A stretch of 42,015 nucleotides of DNA, taken from contig JAZNQD010000063.1 in the NCBI GenBank assembly GCA_045589955.1, positions 1 to 42,015 on the forward strand, given 5' to 3'. Position numbers and translations under genes: made by a program. The notes beneath the pieces were generated by a model. That model did not search any database and had not been told where the DNA came from. It was given only the letters and a program-made list of their open reading frames with translations. The DNA is from CAJGCS01 sp045589955 (lineage in GTDB: Bacteria > Bacillota_I > Bacilli_A > ML615J-28 > CAG-313). Of the stretch, positions 15,553-24,045 are shown piece after piece; the stretch's first letter is position 1; every line of letters begins with the position of its first letter.

Positions 15553-18500
15553 TATTTTTCTCCTTTCAATTCTTTAATTTCTTTCTGCAAACTCTCTATT
15601 GTTTCTTGTTGTTCTTGAATTGCTTTCATACATACAGAAACCATTGAATATATATCTACACCATCATTATTTTTAGATGTTATTTCTTCTGAATAATTGT
15701 AGTTATCTCCAATTACAAAACCTATATGTTTTTTACTAGTATCTTTTTCATTTTTCAAGTGATATTTATATATATCTGTTGCTTTTACTATATCTAAAGC
15801 ATTATCAAGTTTTTCAAAGTTCTTCTTTTCTTCTGCTTTTGATGTTTGTGTTAATACTGGTGTTGTTATTCCAGTGTTTTTTATCAGTGTTTGTTTCCAA
15901 CCACTTCCAGTTTCGCCACCTACATCAATAATTGCTTCACCATCACAAATATAACCATGAACTATTGCTGAAGTTCCATCACCATATTTAGATATTGAAA
16001 ATTCACAAGTTTTTTCATCATTGAAAGTAGTAGTTCCTATATGAGTATTTATAATACCGTCATCATCACTGGTAAAAACACCAGTACTGGAAATGTTTGT
16101 TTCAGTATCATCTAATTGATTAATGCCACTTACTTTAATATTATTTCCCACATTTAATTGATGGAAATATGAAGAAATTATTCCTAAAGCCACTGTATAT
16201 CTGTTGTGTTTTGTGTCATATATAGATAAAGCTGTTGTTGATGAATATGGATCAATTGCAAATTTTCCATTTTGACTTAAATAACCACCACTGTTTATTG
16301 CTCTAAGAATATATAACCAATCTAAAGGATCAACATTTCCATTGTTATCAATATCGTATTTTTCCAATTGTTCTGTTGTTGGAACTATTTCTTTCATTAT
16401 TATTTTCTTTATTATATCTATGTCTGATGAAGTAAATGCCCCAAACGTTTCATTTATTTCTGTTGTAAATCTTGCAGCTTTTCCGTCTATATTTATCTTG
16501 TCCGCCTTAATAACAGCACCAGAGGTATCGTTATTAATAGCAAGAGTAATATTAGCACCGTTGAAATCTTCATTATTCACCTTCTTTCCTACTTCTATAT
16601 TTATTTCTGTAGCTGTTTGTTTTAATTGAGAATAATTAGTTTGTGCGTTGTCTTTTGTTTCATAAGCTGCTGATACTGTGCTTGTTATGCTTTCTGCGGT
16701 TTGTTTTATCTCACTATCTAATTCTGCTCTCGTTGCAAATTGTGTTGTATATATGTTTTGTACCATTAATCTTACAAATAAATAAGCTTTATCGTAGCCT
16801 AATAATTTAACAGTATAATCACCGTCATTAAGCAATATTCTTGGATATTCATAATTTATAATTTGTGGTGTATCTAATATATAAGTTGTTCCGTCTGCGT
16901 TATATCCTACTCTCTTGTTTACTACACAGCTCAATCCATCATAATCTAATATAAATTCATCATAGTTTTCGCTATCATAATAAAGTAAATCGCTAGGCAA
17001 TTCATAATCAATTTCTTCGTTTGTAGTAGTATTATAAAATCTTAACGTTCTAACTTTTGGATATAATGTGTCACTAGGATATAAATTATTATGAGGATAT
17101 AAATATGATATATTTTCTTCTATCGGTCTTATTACTATTCTTATTGGCTCACTTTGATTGATATTATATAATTGCACTTCTGCGTTGTTGTTTTCAGCAG
17201 AAGTTGTGATATCAGCAATTTCACTTATTGATGATTTTATTTCATCAACTGTTTGTTTTACTTCTGATATTGAGCCGTCCAGTTCAGAAACCGTTGTACG
17301 TATTCCGTCTTGATCCATTTCAAGCTCTGTTATATCGTCTTTAATTACCTCAATTTTTTCGTCCGTTTTTGTAACTACGTTTTTTATCGAAACATTAAAG
17401 CTATCCTTTGTTAGTTCTAATTCTCCCGACGCTGTTTCTTTGTATTCTTCAAAGTCGCTTTTTTCCACATAATCTTCTATAACTTCCATAGTAATAAATT
17501 CACTATCTTGTATAATAGATGATACCTCTGTTAATACTTGACTTTTTACATTTACTAAGTCCTTATTTACAACATAATCGCTATTAATTTTCTCGATTTT
17601 TTCTATCGCTGCACTTGCTTTATCGTAATTAGTTAAAGCATTATCAGTTAGCGTTTTTTTGGTTTCTCCTAATGTAATAGTTGTATTTGCAGGATTAAAT
17701 AAATTTAATTCTATCTTTTCGAGAACATATACAATATCATTTAAGCCGTGAGGTAAACTTAAAATTTGTATGTTATCTAAAAAGCTAAAGTTATATATAT
17801 CATCACCGTTTGCTAAATCAACAGCTTTTAACTCTATTGTTTCACTTAACATTACACTATCTGACAAATACTCTTTTGCTTTTTTCATCAAATTTTCTGG
17901 TGATGTTATGTCGTCAAAAGTTACGTTTTCTGGGTTTGCATAAATCACTCCAAGCGCTTTTGCTCTGTCTTCATCTATAATATAATCCAACCCATTGTTT
18001 ACACTTTTTATTGTCAACCTTTCGCCTGTTTCATTTCCTGCTTCATCTGTTAACATTGCACCATAAGGAATACAAGCAGTTGCTATATTGCTTGCACTAA
18101 TTAATTTAGAAATGTCTAAAAGATTAACTCCACACTCTATTTTTTGAGTTGCTATATATGGAGGTTTTTTATAATAATTTATAATAGGCATTTCTTCCTC
18201 GTTATAAGTTATAAACAAATAACCGCTATATGTTTTAATTATTTTGTCTGATATAATATCCCAAGTTTTTAAAGCACTTTCAGAACTAAAGTTTACTTTA
18301 AAGTTTGGATCTTCTACTTCTATATCTCCTACAATAAAACGTTGATAAGGCTGTACTTGCGAATTATGATTATTAATTAAATCTATGAAAAAAGACTTTA
18401 AGGAAACGGTTTTTCCTCTCAAGTCAAAGGGTCTATAAACACTGTCTAATAGAAAAGCAAGCTCTCCCTCACAGTCAACAGTTTTAGTTTTATTAAAACT

Positions 18501-18743
18501 TTGTTTATCTTCTAAAACTCTCCCTCTGAAAATTAATTTATTTCTTTGATACACTTTAATGATTGACTTCATTTTTTTAATATGTTCAAAATATCTATGA
18601 GTGCTTGCTATATTGAATACAAAAGAATTTGTTTTGTTTTTTTCTTTACTTAGTTTTGCATTTGTTATTGTCATATCTTCGTGGTCTATATCATCTAGTC
18701 GCCAGTCATAAAGTATATAATCGTCTAATTTTACCTGGAACAT
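15552..18743 (-). CDS. Tail-associated protein (Tal) with dockerin-like and S74 chaperone segments
   Basis: A 1063-residue protein. The first about 370 residues match the tail-tip hub/prophage endopeptidase-tail family (FQVKLDDYILYDWRLDDIDH, VDCEGELAFLLDSVYRPFDL). Long coiled coils follow, then a segment near residues 796-815 with DIDNNGNVDPLDWLYILRAI, an EF-hand like a dockerin repeat. The C-terminus (HIGFVIGDNYNYSEE, then VCMKAIQEQQETIESLQKEI) resembles an S74 intramolecular chaperone that trimerises and then cleaves itself. ATG 18743 is chosen because AGGAGG lies just upstream. Confidence 0.85.
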   Translation of the reverse strand: MFQVKLDDYILYDWRLDDIDHEDMTITNAKLSKEKNKTNSFVFNIASTHRYFEHIKKMKSIIKVYQRNKLIFRGRVLEDKQSFNKTKTVDCEGELAFLLDSVYRPFDLRGKTVSLKSFFIDLINNHNSQVQPYQRFIVGDIEVEDPNFKVNFSSESALKTWDIISDKIIKTYSGYLFITYNEEEMPIINYYKKPPYIATQKIECGVNLLDISKLISASNIATACIPYGAMLTDEAGNETGERLTIKSVNNGLDYIIDEDRAKALGVIYANPENVTFDDITSPENLMKKAKEYLSDSVMLSETIELKAVDLANGDDIYNFSFLDNIQILSLPHGLNDIVYVLEKIELNLFNPANTTITLGETKKTLTDNALTNYDKASAAIEKIEKINSDYVVNKDLVNVKSQVLTEVSSIIQDSEFITMEVIEDYVEKSDFEEYKETASGELELTKDSFNVSIKNVVTKTDEKIEVIKDDITELEMDQDGIRTTVSELDGSISEVKQTVDEIKSSISEIADITTSAENNNAEVQLYNINQSEPIRIVIRPIEENISYLYPHNNLYPSDTLYPKVRTLRFYNTTTNEEIDYELPSDLLYYDSENYDEFILDYDGLSCVVNKRVGYNADGTTYILDTPQIINYEYPRILLNDGDYTVKLLGYDKAYLFVRLMVQNIYTTQFATRAELDSEIKQTAESITSTVSAAYETKDNAQTNYSQLKQTATEINIEVGKKVNNEDFNGANITLAINNDTSGAVIKADKINIDGKAARFTTEINETFGAFTSSDIDIIKKIIMKEIVPTTEQLEKYDIDNNGNVDPLDWLYILRAINSGGYLSQNGKFAIDPYSSTTALSIYDTKHNRYTVALGIISSYFHQLNVGNNIKVSGINQLDDTETNISSTGVFTSDDDGIINTHIGTTTFNDEKTCEFSISKYGDGTSAIVHGYICDGEAIIDVGGETGSGWKQTLIKNTGITTPVLTQTSKAEEKKNFEKLDNALDIVKATDIYKYHLKNEKDTSKKHIGFVIGDNYNYSEEITSKNNDGVDIYSMVSVCMKAIQEQQETIESLQKEIKELKGEK

Positions 18744-18756
18744 TCTGACCTCCTTT

Positions 18757-18792
18757 ATAAAAAGAAGCAAGCTTAAATTATAAGCTCGCTTC
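18757..18792 (-). terminator. Hairpin terminator between Dit and Tal
   Basis: GAAGCAAGCTTA and TAAGCTCGCTTC form a 12-bp stem with one wobble pair and a five-base loop, followed by Ts on the minus strand. It overlaps the dit stop. It is probably a partial terminator that tunes tail-gene stoichiometry, since genes downstream lack a visible promoter. Confidence 0.65.
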
Positions 18793-19455
18793 CTGCCACT
18801 CTATTTTTATTGTTCCTGTTCCTGTTACAGTTATATTTGTTGCTCCTTCTTTAAGGTACATATTCAAGTATTCATAAGTACCTGCACTAAGACTTATCTC
18901 TTTATCTTCAAACCTTATACGCATTACAGAGCTTACTGTAATTGTAGGCACAGTTCTTTTTCTTTCATTATATAGAACAATGTCTTCTGTGCCATCTATA
19001 GTAGCTTCATAGTACGTTTTAGATTTTTTATATTTATAAGGATAGCAAGTTGCTTCAAGCGTAAACTTTCCTTTTGCTTTGTTTATAGTAAATCCATTAA
19101 TTGATAATCTCCCTATATAATAATAATTTAGATCGTCATAATGAATTATCTTAAATCGTTTACCGTGTATCTTATTGGCTATCATACTTATCTTTGTTGG
19201 TAAATCAGCAAATTTATCAAGCAAAGAAAAGGTGTACTTATTAACTCTGTCCTTATATTTTATTTCGTCGCCTGTTGCTTCGCTTAAATCTATTGTTCCG
19301 TCTCCACCTTCATTTTCGATTAATTCAGTTTTAGGAGAAGGTAGAGGAATTTCTTTGCTATTTAAGATTAAGCCCCAGTCGCCATAGCTTTCTATTGTTT
19401 CCCCTGTTTTTATGTCTTCTAAAACAATTTGCGGTATTATATAAATCACCTCCAC
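18778..19455 (-). CDS. Distal tail protein (Dit)
   Basis: A 225-residue Sipho_tail-type protein: GDWGLILNSKEIPLPSPKTE, GDGTIDLSEATGDEIKYKDR, then ISMIANKIHGKRFKIIHYDD and YYIGRLSINGFTINKAKGKF. This order and length are typical of Dit, the ring that closes the tail tube and carries the baseplate. The neighbours are Tal downstream and the tape measure protein upstream, with an inserted HNH gene between. Confidence 0.85.
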   Translation of the reverse strand: MEVIYIIPQIVLEDIKTGETIESYGDWGLILNSKEIPLPSPKTELIENEGGDGTIDLSEATGDEIKYKDRVNKYTFSLLDKFADLPTKISMIANKIHGKRFKIIHYDDLNYYYIGRLSINGFTINKAKGKFTLEATCYPYKYKKSKTYYEATIDGTEDIVLYNERKRTVPTITVSSVMRIRFEDKEISLSAGTYEYLNMYLKEGATNITVTGTGTIKIEWQEASL

Positions 19456-19456
19456 T

Positions 19457-19485
19457 AAAAAAAGATACTAATTGTTAGTATCTTT
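19457..19485 (-). terminator. Terminator at the end of the inserted HNH gene
   Basis: AAAGATACTAA and TTAGTATCTTT form a perfect 11-bp stem with a three-base loop, followed by seven Ts on the minus strand. It overlaps the stop of the HNH gene, so the endonuclease gene carries its own promoter and terminator. Confidence 0.8.
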
Positions 19486-20060
19486 ATATCTCCATATATA
19501 TCCACCTGCGGTTTTAATATTGTCTTTACAGCATTGGCATATACTACTTCGATTTATATTTAATTTACTTCCTGCTTCTCTTATGCAATCCCATTCTTTT
19601 ATGAAATCACCTTGTAAATTATACTGTATAATTTTTTTTGACCTATGGTGTTGATTTCCAAATTTTCGTTTTATTAAATTCGTATTATATGCATGTTGTT
19701 CGTTTTCACTTCTGGTGTTCCACTCTAATCGGCTTGCCCTGTTATCCGTTTTTATGCCGAAATTTATGATTTACTTCTGGTTTATTCTCAGGGTTAGATA
19801 CAAACATTATACCTACTAATTTATGTACCGAGAATTTCTTTTCTGTTCCATTTTTGTTTAAACCAATTATCAAGTAACCATGTTTATTACTAAAAGGGTT
19901 AATTACAGTTTCTTTTAATAGTCTTTTTTTATTGCCTTTACATCTTACATATCTAGGTAGGCTTTTAATTCTTCCGCAAGTCGCTTACCTGATAATATCC
20001 AGTGTAGTCATGTTCAACCCCATTTTCAATAAAACAAATATCTTTCCATGTTTCTTGCAT
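19468..20060 (-). CDS. Free-standing NUMOD4/HNH/NUMOD1 endonuclease needing two +1 shifts at CGG
   Basis: It starts at ATG 20060 (QETWKDICFIENGVE, then YTGYYQVSDL). CGG at 19976-19974 breaks the frame; skipping the C gives GRIKSLPRYV, the conserved NUMOD4 motif. After 72 codons CGG at 19759-19757 breaks it again within the HNH motif; skipping the C gives VNHKF-GIKTDNRASRLEW. The end has a NUMOD1-like helix (EWDCIREAGSKLNINRSSIC) and GGYIWRYKD. The total is 196 residues, about the same as the other HNH gene (193). It looks like a two-frameshift pseudogene, but both breaks follow the CGG rule. It sits between the tape measure gene and dit with its own promoter. Confidence 0.8.
19757..19759 (-). 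other. CGG +1 recoding site 4 (TTT CGG C)
   Basis: Second CGG in the HNH gene at 19468-20060, inside the HNH core. Skipping the C gives Phe-Gly (TTT GGC) and restores the TDNRASRLEWNT block; unshifted reading stops three codons later. Confidence 0.8.
19974..19976 (-). other. CGG +1 recoding site 3 (TTG CGG A)
   Basis: First CGG in the HNH gene at 19468-20060. It occupies exactly the same codon of the NUMOD4 motif (after YQVSxL) as site 1 in the other HNH gene. Skipping the C gives Leu-Gly-Arg-Ile. Confidence 0.82.
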
Positions 20061-20065
20061 AATAT

Positions 20066-20117
20066 AACTCCATTCCCTCCACTCTTGAATTTAAGTAAAG
20101 GCAACACGAATGGAGTT
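20066..20117 (-). promoter_or_regulatory. Hairpin that hides the ribosome site of the HNH gene
   Basis: A perfect 10-bp inverted repeat, AACTCCATTC (20066-20075) and GAATGGAGTT (20108-20117), in the leader of the HNH gene. The promoter-proximal arm pairs with the arm that contains the GGAG ribosome site, just five bases before ATG 20060. Folding should block initiation on long transcripts, as known for several T4 homing endonuclease genes. Seen by pairing; regulation inferred. Confidence 0.6.
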
Positions 20118-20159
20118 GTGCTTTCAATAGGTTAATTACTCCTATCTAGCCTTTTACAT

Positions 20160-20188
20160 ATTATACCACATTTTACATATTTATACAA
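20160..20188 (-). promoter_or_regulatory. Promoter for the inserted HNH gene
   Basis: A -35 TTGTAT (20188-20183) and a perfect -10 TATAAT (20165-20160) with a 17-base spacer, directly after the tape measure stop at 20192. It gives the endonuclease, and perhaps downstream tail genes, an independent transcript. Confidence 0.7.
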
Positions 20189-20191
20189 CCG

Positions 20192-22300
20192 CTAACGACC
20201 TCTGCCCCTTTTTTCTGTTAAATCACCTAGCGACCTATCCATTGAATATGTTAAAGCTCCAACTACTTCCCCTGTATCCATAACAAGTTGCCTTTCTGTC
20301 AATTGTGGTAGATACATAGATAATATATTTAAGATATTATCCATTTTTGAAGTTAATTCAGCGTTTTGTGAAGCAACTGAACTTTGTATCATATTTAATA
20401 AACTATTTGTTCCAACAACAGTTTCACTACCTTTTTCTCCACCTGCCATTAATTGACCATTAGCATTAACTCCAAAAGCTGTAGGTTTATCCATAATAAA
20501 GCCATGATCCATTGCTTTTGCGTACCAATCAATACCTAGTTTTGGAATAGAACCCTCTAATAAATCACCTATTTTCCAGCCAGACGGTTTAATGCTAAAG
20601 TGAGGCATTTTGATATTTGGGAACTCTAATTTCATTCCTGTAAAGAAACCTTTTACTTTATCAACAATACCCTTGATTTTATCCCTTGCAGCTTCAATAG
20701 GTTTTGTCATTGCGAGTTTTACTCCGTCCCACGCACTTTTTGCTATATTTTTAATACCATTAAATACACTAGAAATTGTGTTTTTTATTCCATTTACAAC
20801 ACTAGAAATTGTGTTTTTAATTCCGTCCCAAATACTTTTGATTGTATTTCCAATGCCGTCCATAACACTTTTAATAATATTCTTTATTGCGTCCCATACT
20901 GAAGAAATAACCGATTTTATTGCATTAAGGATATTTTGAATACTATCTTTTACACTAGTCCAATCACCCTTTATCACACTAAAAATAATGTTCATTACAT
21001 TTGCAATAATGGTTTTGATTGCGTTCCAAACAGTTGAAATTACATTTTTTATAGAATTAATAACAGTTGTAACAACATTTTTGATACTGTTCCAAATGGT
21101 TGAAAATACATTTTTTATAGAATTTAAAACAGTTGAAATTACGTTTTTAATACTATTCCATATAGTTGAAACCACATTTTTAATTGATGTGAAAACAGTT
21201 GTAATATAATTCTTAACTGCATTAAAAACATTTTCAATATGTTCTTTAATGTTTTGAATTGCTGGGTTATCTTTTCCGATACTATCCCACATTTTGCCGA
21301 ACCATTCCCCAATACCTGCAAAAACGTTCTTAATTCCATTCCAAATACCTTTAAAAATATTTATAACACCTTCAACTAATGAAGAAAATATTTGTGGTAG
21401 TGCTACAACAATTCCTGCAACAACTTGTATTAATCCTTCAATAAGTGCTGGAAGGTTATTAAGAAGTCCAGTAACGATCATTGCTATAATTTGTGGTAAT
21501 GCGTCAACTAATGCTTGAATAATTTGCGGTATTGCTTGAACTATCCCTAAAGTAAGTTGAATTAGTCCCTCAATCAGTGCTGGTAAGTTTTGCAACAAAG
21601 CATTAACTATACTTATAATGATTGCTGGTAAATAATTGATAATTGGTTGTATAATTTCAGGCAACATTGTGCAAAGTGTAACAATTATTGAGACAAGTCC
21701 GTCAATCAATGCTGGCAATAATGTCGGCAATGCTGAAACAATTGCTTCTATCAATGAAGGCAATGCTGAAACAAGTGCATTAATAATACCTACAAAAGCA
21801 TTAATAATATCTGGTAAACAGCTAGTTATCGCGTTTGCCAATCCTGGTAAAACTTCTACAAAAGCATTAACTAACGATGTTGCAGCACCAACTATTGAAG
21901 GCAATAAGCTTGATACTAATTCAGGTATCTTTGCAATAATTTTAGGTGCTAATTGTTCAACTAACTGTACAACTCCATCAAGTGCTATTTCAACTCTAGG
22001 CAATACATTGTCTGCAACCGTAGAAACAGAGTTAACGAAATTATTTATTTCGTCTTCAAGCGACATATCACTACTTATAAACGCTGTTAATAAATTTTGC
22101 CACGATCCTTTCATTGCGTTTATACTTCCTGATATTGTCTTTGAGGCTTCTTCTGCTGTTGTTCCTGCTATACCCATTTCTTCTTGTATTACGTGTATTG
22201 CGTCTACTACGTCTGCATAAGAAGATATATCATATTTTATACCTGATATTTTTTGTGCGTCATCTAAAAGCCTTTGCATTTCTTCTTTTGTGCCACCATA
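20192..22300 (-). CDS. Tape measure protein, exon 2
   Basis: The second exon (702 residues). It begins YGGTKEEMQRLLDDAQKISG, which continues the exon 1 motif NYTMLDNLKLG exactly as in uninterrupted tape measure proteins. Residues then form long hydrophobic and amphipathic stretches (ALVDALPQIIAMIVTGLLNN) and about eight 11-residue repeats like SIKNVISTVWN, typical of the tail-length ruler. The C-terminus (GLGIDWYAKAMDHGF-type motif, here KLGIDWYAKAMDHGF) and GAEKGSETV-like segment are also typical. Spliced protein: 887 residues. An internal ATG at 22315 lies in the intron and has no ribosome site. Confidence 0.9.
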   Translation of the reverse strand, partial: YGGTKEEMQRLLDDAQKISGIKYDISSYADVVDAIHVIQEEMGIAGTTAEEASKTISGSINAMKGSWQNLLTAFISSDMSLEDEINNFVNSVSTVADNVLPRVEIALDGVVQLVEQLAPKIIAKIPELVSSLLPSIVGAATSLVNAFVEVLPGLANAITSCLPDIINAFVGIINALVSALPSLIEAIVSALPTLLPALIDGLVSIIVTLCTMLPEIIQPIINYLPAIIISIVNALLQNLPALIEGLIQLTLGIVQAIPQIIQALVDALPQIIAMIVTGLLNNLPALIEGLIQVVAGIVVALPQIFSSLVEGVINIFKGIWNGIKNVFAGIGEWFGKMWDSIGKDNPAIQNIKEHIENVFNAVKNYITTVFTSIKNVVSTIWNSIKNVISTVLNSIKNVFSTIWNSIKNVVTTVINSIKNVISTVWNAIKTIIANVMNIIFSVIKGDWTSVKDSIQNILNAIKSVISSVWDAIKNIIKSVMDGIGNTIKSIWDGIKNTISSVVNGIKNTISSVFNGIKNIAKSAWDGVKLAMTKPIEAARDKIKGIVDKVKGFFTGMKLEFPNIKMPHFSIKPSGWKIGDLLEGSIPKLGIDWYAKAMDHGFIMDKPTAFGVNANGQLMAGGEKGSETVVGTNSLLNMIQSSVASQNAELTSKMDNILNILSMYLPQLTERQLVMDTGEVVGALTYSMDRSLGDLTEKRGRGR

Positions 22301-23172
22301 CAATATGTTCAACAAAGGTCGTTAATCTTTGTCCGTTTTCATAAGAAAACTGCTATATATTTCTATATAGTTCAGACTATCTCTTGACTGTTTCCAGTCC
22401 CTCGCACTTCCACCCACTTAGGTGTACTCTACTCCATTAAAAAAGACACCTATAAATAGATGTCTTTTCCTGTTTCGATAGTCGTTACACGTTCATAAAA
22501 TTACTTTTTTGAGTTGTATTCAAATTTATAATATCTTGTTTTTCCTCTTCGCCCATATGTGCCTTTTTTTAACATATGAGTAATATTAGATATTGTAGTA
22601 TCAAATTCTTTTGCAACGTCCGTTATTCTATTAAATTCTTTTATATCTCCATTAATATGAGTAACGATAATTTTCTCACTTCTTACTCCATATGTATTAA
22701 ACCTTGAATTTTGTTCTTCATAAGTTGCCCACCTTAAATTATCAATAGAATTATTTTGTCTATTTGTGTCTTTGTGATCAACTGTTGGTTTGTTTTGTGG
22801 GTTTGGAATAAAAGTTTCAGCTAAAAGTCTATGTATAGTACATTTTTTAGCTTTGTTGTTTTTCCATAAATCCACACATACATAATTATTTTTCTTATTA
22901 ATGTAAGTTTTTAATATTTTACCTGTTTTTTCGTTTCTAACTTCTCCGATTTTCATTAATAGAATAATTTTCGTTAAAATAAATCTTTCTCCAACTCATA
23001 ACAATATTTCTCCTTTTCCACGTTAAAACTAACTTTATTATACATTATTTTGGAAATATTGTCAATATATGTAATTTTATGCTTCGCACGGTATTTTCTA
23101 CAACTTTACTTGTTTAGAGTTCCACCGTTTTCACGAGGTTTATACTAAGCAATGTTTTATTTTCCACGTTTT
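22301..23172 (-). ncRNA. Group I intron in the tape measure gene
   Basis: An 872-nt intron between the Gly codon GGT and TAT of KLG/YGGT. Pairings seen: P1, exon ACTAGGT (23179-23173) with GCTTAGT (23150-23144), including the required U-G wobble at the splice site; P3, CCTCG (23138-23134) with CGAGG (22404-22400); P5, ACGGT (23128-23124) with ACCGT (23092-23088); P7, GACTATC (22483-22477) with GATAGTC (22381-22375); P8, GACTG, GAAA loop, CAGTC (22399-22386). The AAGAGATAGTC element matches the J8/7-P7 consensus, and the intron ends in G. The layout resembles T4 td (subgroup IA). It carries an HNH ORF. Confidence 0.92.
22501..22956 (-). CDS. Intron-encoded HNH homing endonuclease
   Basis: A 151-residue protein inside the group I intron, in the loop before the P7 5' strand. 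HNH core: IHRLLAETFIPNPQNKPTVD then HKDTNRQNNSIDNLRWATYE (about 41-80), followed by a C-terminal DNA-binding helix region (ITDVAKEFDTTISNITHMLK). The start ATG 22956 lacks a strong ribosome site. It should cut intronless alleles at the KLG/YGG codons and spread the intron. It has no CGG codon and an intact frame, unlike the two free-standing HNH genes. Confidence 0.9.
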   Translation of the reverse strand: MKIGEVRNEKTGKILKTYINKKNNYVCVDLWKNNKAKKCTIHRLLAETFIPNPQNKPTVDHKDTNRQNNSIDNLRWATYEEQNSRFNTYGVRSEKIIVTHINGDIKEFNRITDVAKEFDTTISNITHMLKKGTYGRRGKTRYYKFEYNSKK

Positions 23173-23727
23173 ACCTAGTTTTAAGTTATCCAACATAGTA
23201 TAGTTTTGCTTTGCGAAACCTTGATAAGCATTTTGTATGCTCTCCATACTTGAACCCATTTTGTTAGCATTGTCGGACATATCAGTAATTGCCATATCTG
23301 CCTTTTCTGCTGCCTTTGCAGTATCTCCATCTAAGCTTTGCAATAAGCTTGCTGAAAAAGATGTTACAGTTTCCATATAGTCATTTGCCGAAAGTCCTGC
23401 GGTTTGATAAGCATTTTTTGCATATTCTACAACTTTATCTGAACTTTTCCCAAATAAAGTTTCAACACCGCCCACTAATTGTTCATAATCAGCGTATGAC
23501 TGAATAGATTTTGTTACTAAGGCTGTTACACCTGTCGCTGCTGCACCAAGTCCAACCGCAACTGTTTTCCCTACTGCCATAGCTCCTCTGCCTAGCTTTG
23601 AAAAGAAAGAAGACATTTTACTACTAGCCTTATCTGCTTCTCCTAGTGCATTCTTTAATCCGCTTATAAATTCTTCATCTTTTAATAGAATAGAACCTTG
23701 TATTTTAAAAACTTCATTTGAAGCCAT
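23173..23727 (-). CDS. Tape measure protein, exon 1
   Basis: The first exon (185 residues). It starts at ATG 23727 (MASNEVFKIQGSILLKDEEF) behind a perfect AAAGGAGG ribosome site; upstream in-frame codons are not used. It contains MSSFFSKLGRGAMAVGKTV, YEQLVGGVETLFGKSSDKVV and NANKMGSSMESIQNAYQGFA, the usual tape measure N-terminal domain. The exon ends at NLKLG. Without splicing the frame adds KTWKIKHCLV and stops in the intron, so splicing is needed for tail assembly. Confidence 0.9.
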
Positions 23728-23746
23728 TTTTAACCTCCTTTCTTTT

Positions 23747-24031
23747 TTATTGTGGAGGTTTAAATCCACTTAATATGTTTTGTGAATTTTGAGCTATATT
23801 CCTAGCTTCATCTTTGGTTATAGAATTTTCATTATTTACTTTCTCGCTTTCTTTTCGCCACTCATCATAAGATTTGTCATTAAGTGGCAAAGTAGCTAGG
23901 TACATTTCCCAATATTTATCTTCGTTATATTGTTTGAATAAATACTCGATACTTTCAGGAAAATTACCTGCTAAAATGCAATTATCGACAAAATAAAAAG
24001 GACTTGCGTATCTACTACACAACAAGTCCAT
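23747..24031 (-). CDS. Tail assembly chaperone, downstream frame
   Basis: 94 codons from ATG 24031 (MDLLCSRYASPFYFVDNCIL), but the frame stays open upstream and can be entered by a -1 shift at TTTTTTC (24079-24073) in the preceding gene, which would give FLGFF-QGCIKINQIGYIEF-MDLLCS. This is the classic GpG/GpGT arrangement of siphovirus tail chaperones: the shorter form and the frameshifted longer form both coat the tape measure protein. It lies immediately upstream of the tape measure start. Confidence 0.75.
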   Translation of the reverse strand: MDLLCSRYASPFYFVDNCILAGNFPESIEYLFKQYNEDKYWEMYLATLPLNDKSYDEWRKESEKVNNENSITKDEARNIAQNSQNILSGFKPPQ

Positions 24032-24045
24032 AAATTCTATATATC

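Noticed and set aside
19468..20060. HNH gene as a plain double-frameshift pseudogene
   Set aside because: Both breaks are CGG of the same type as in intact-looking genes, there are no other defects over 196 codons, and its promoter, ribosome site and terminator are preserved. Decay cannot be fully excluded.
21636..22220. A long plus-strand open frame opposite the tape measure gene
   Set aside because: It mirrors the repetitive minus-strand tape measure coding sequence, has no ribosome site, and its composition is a by-product of the repeats.
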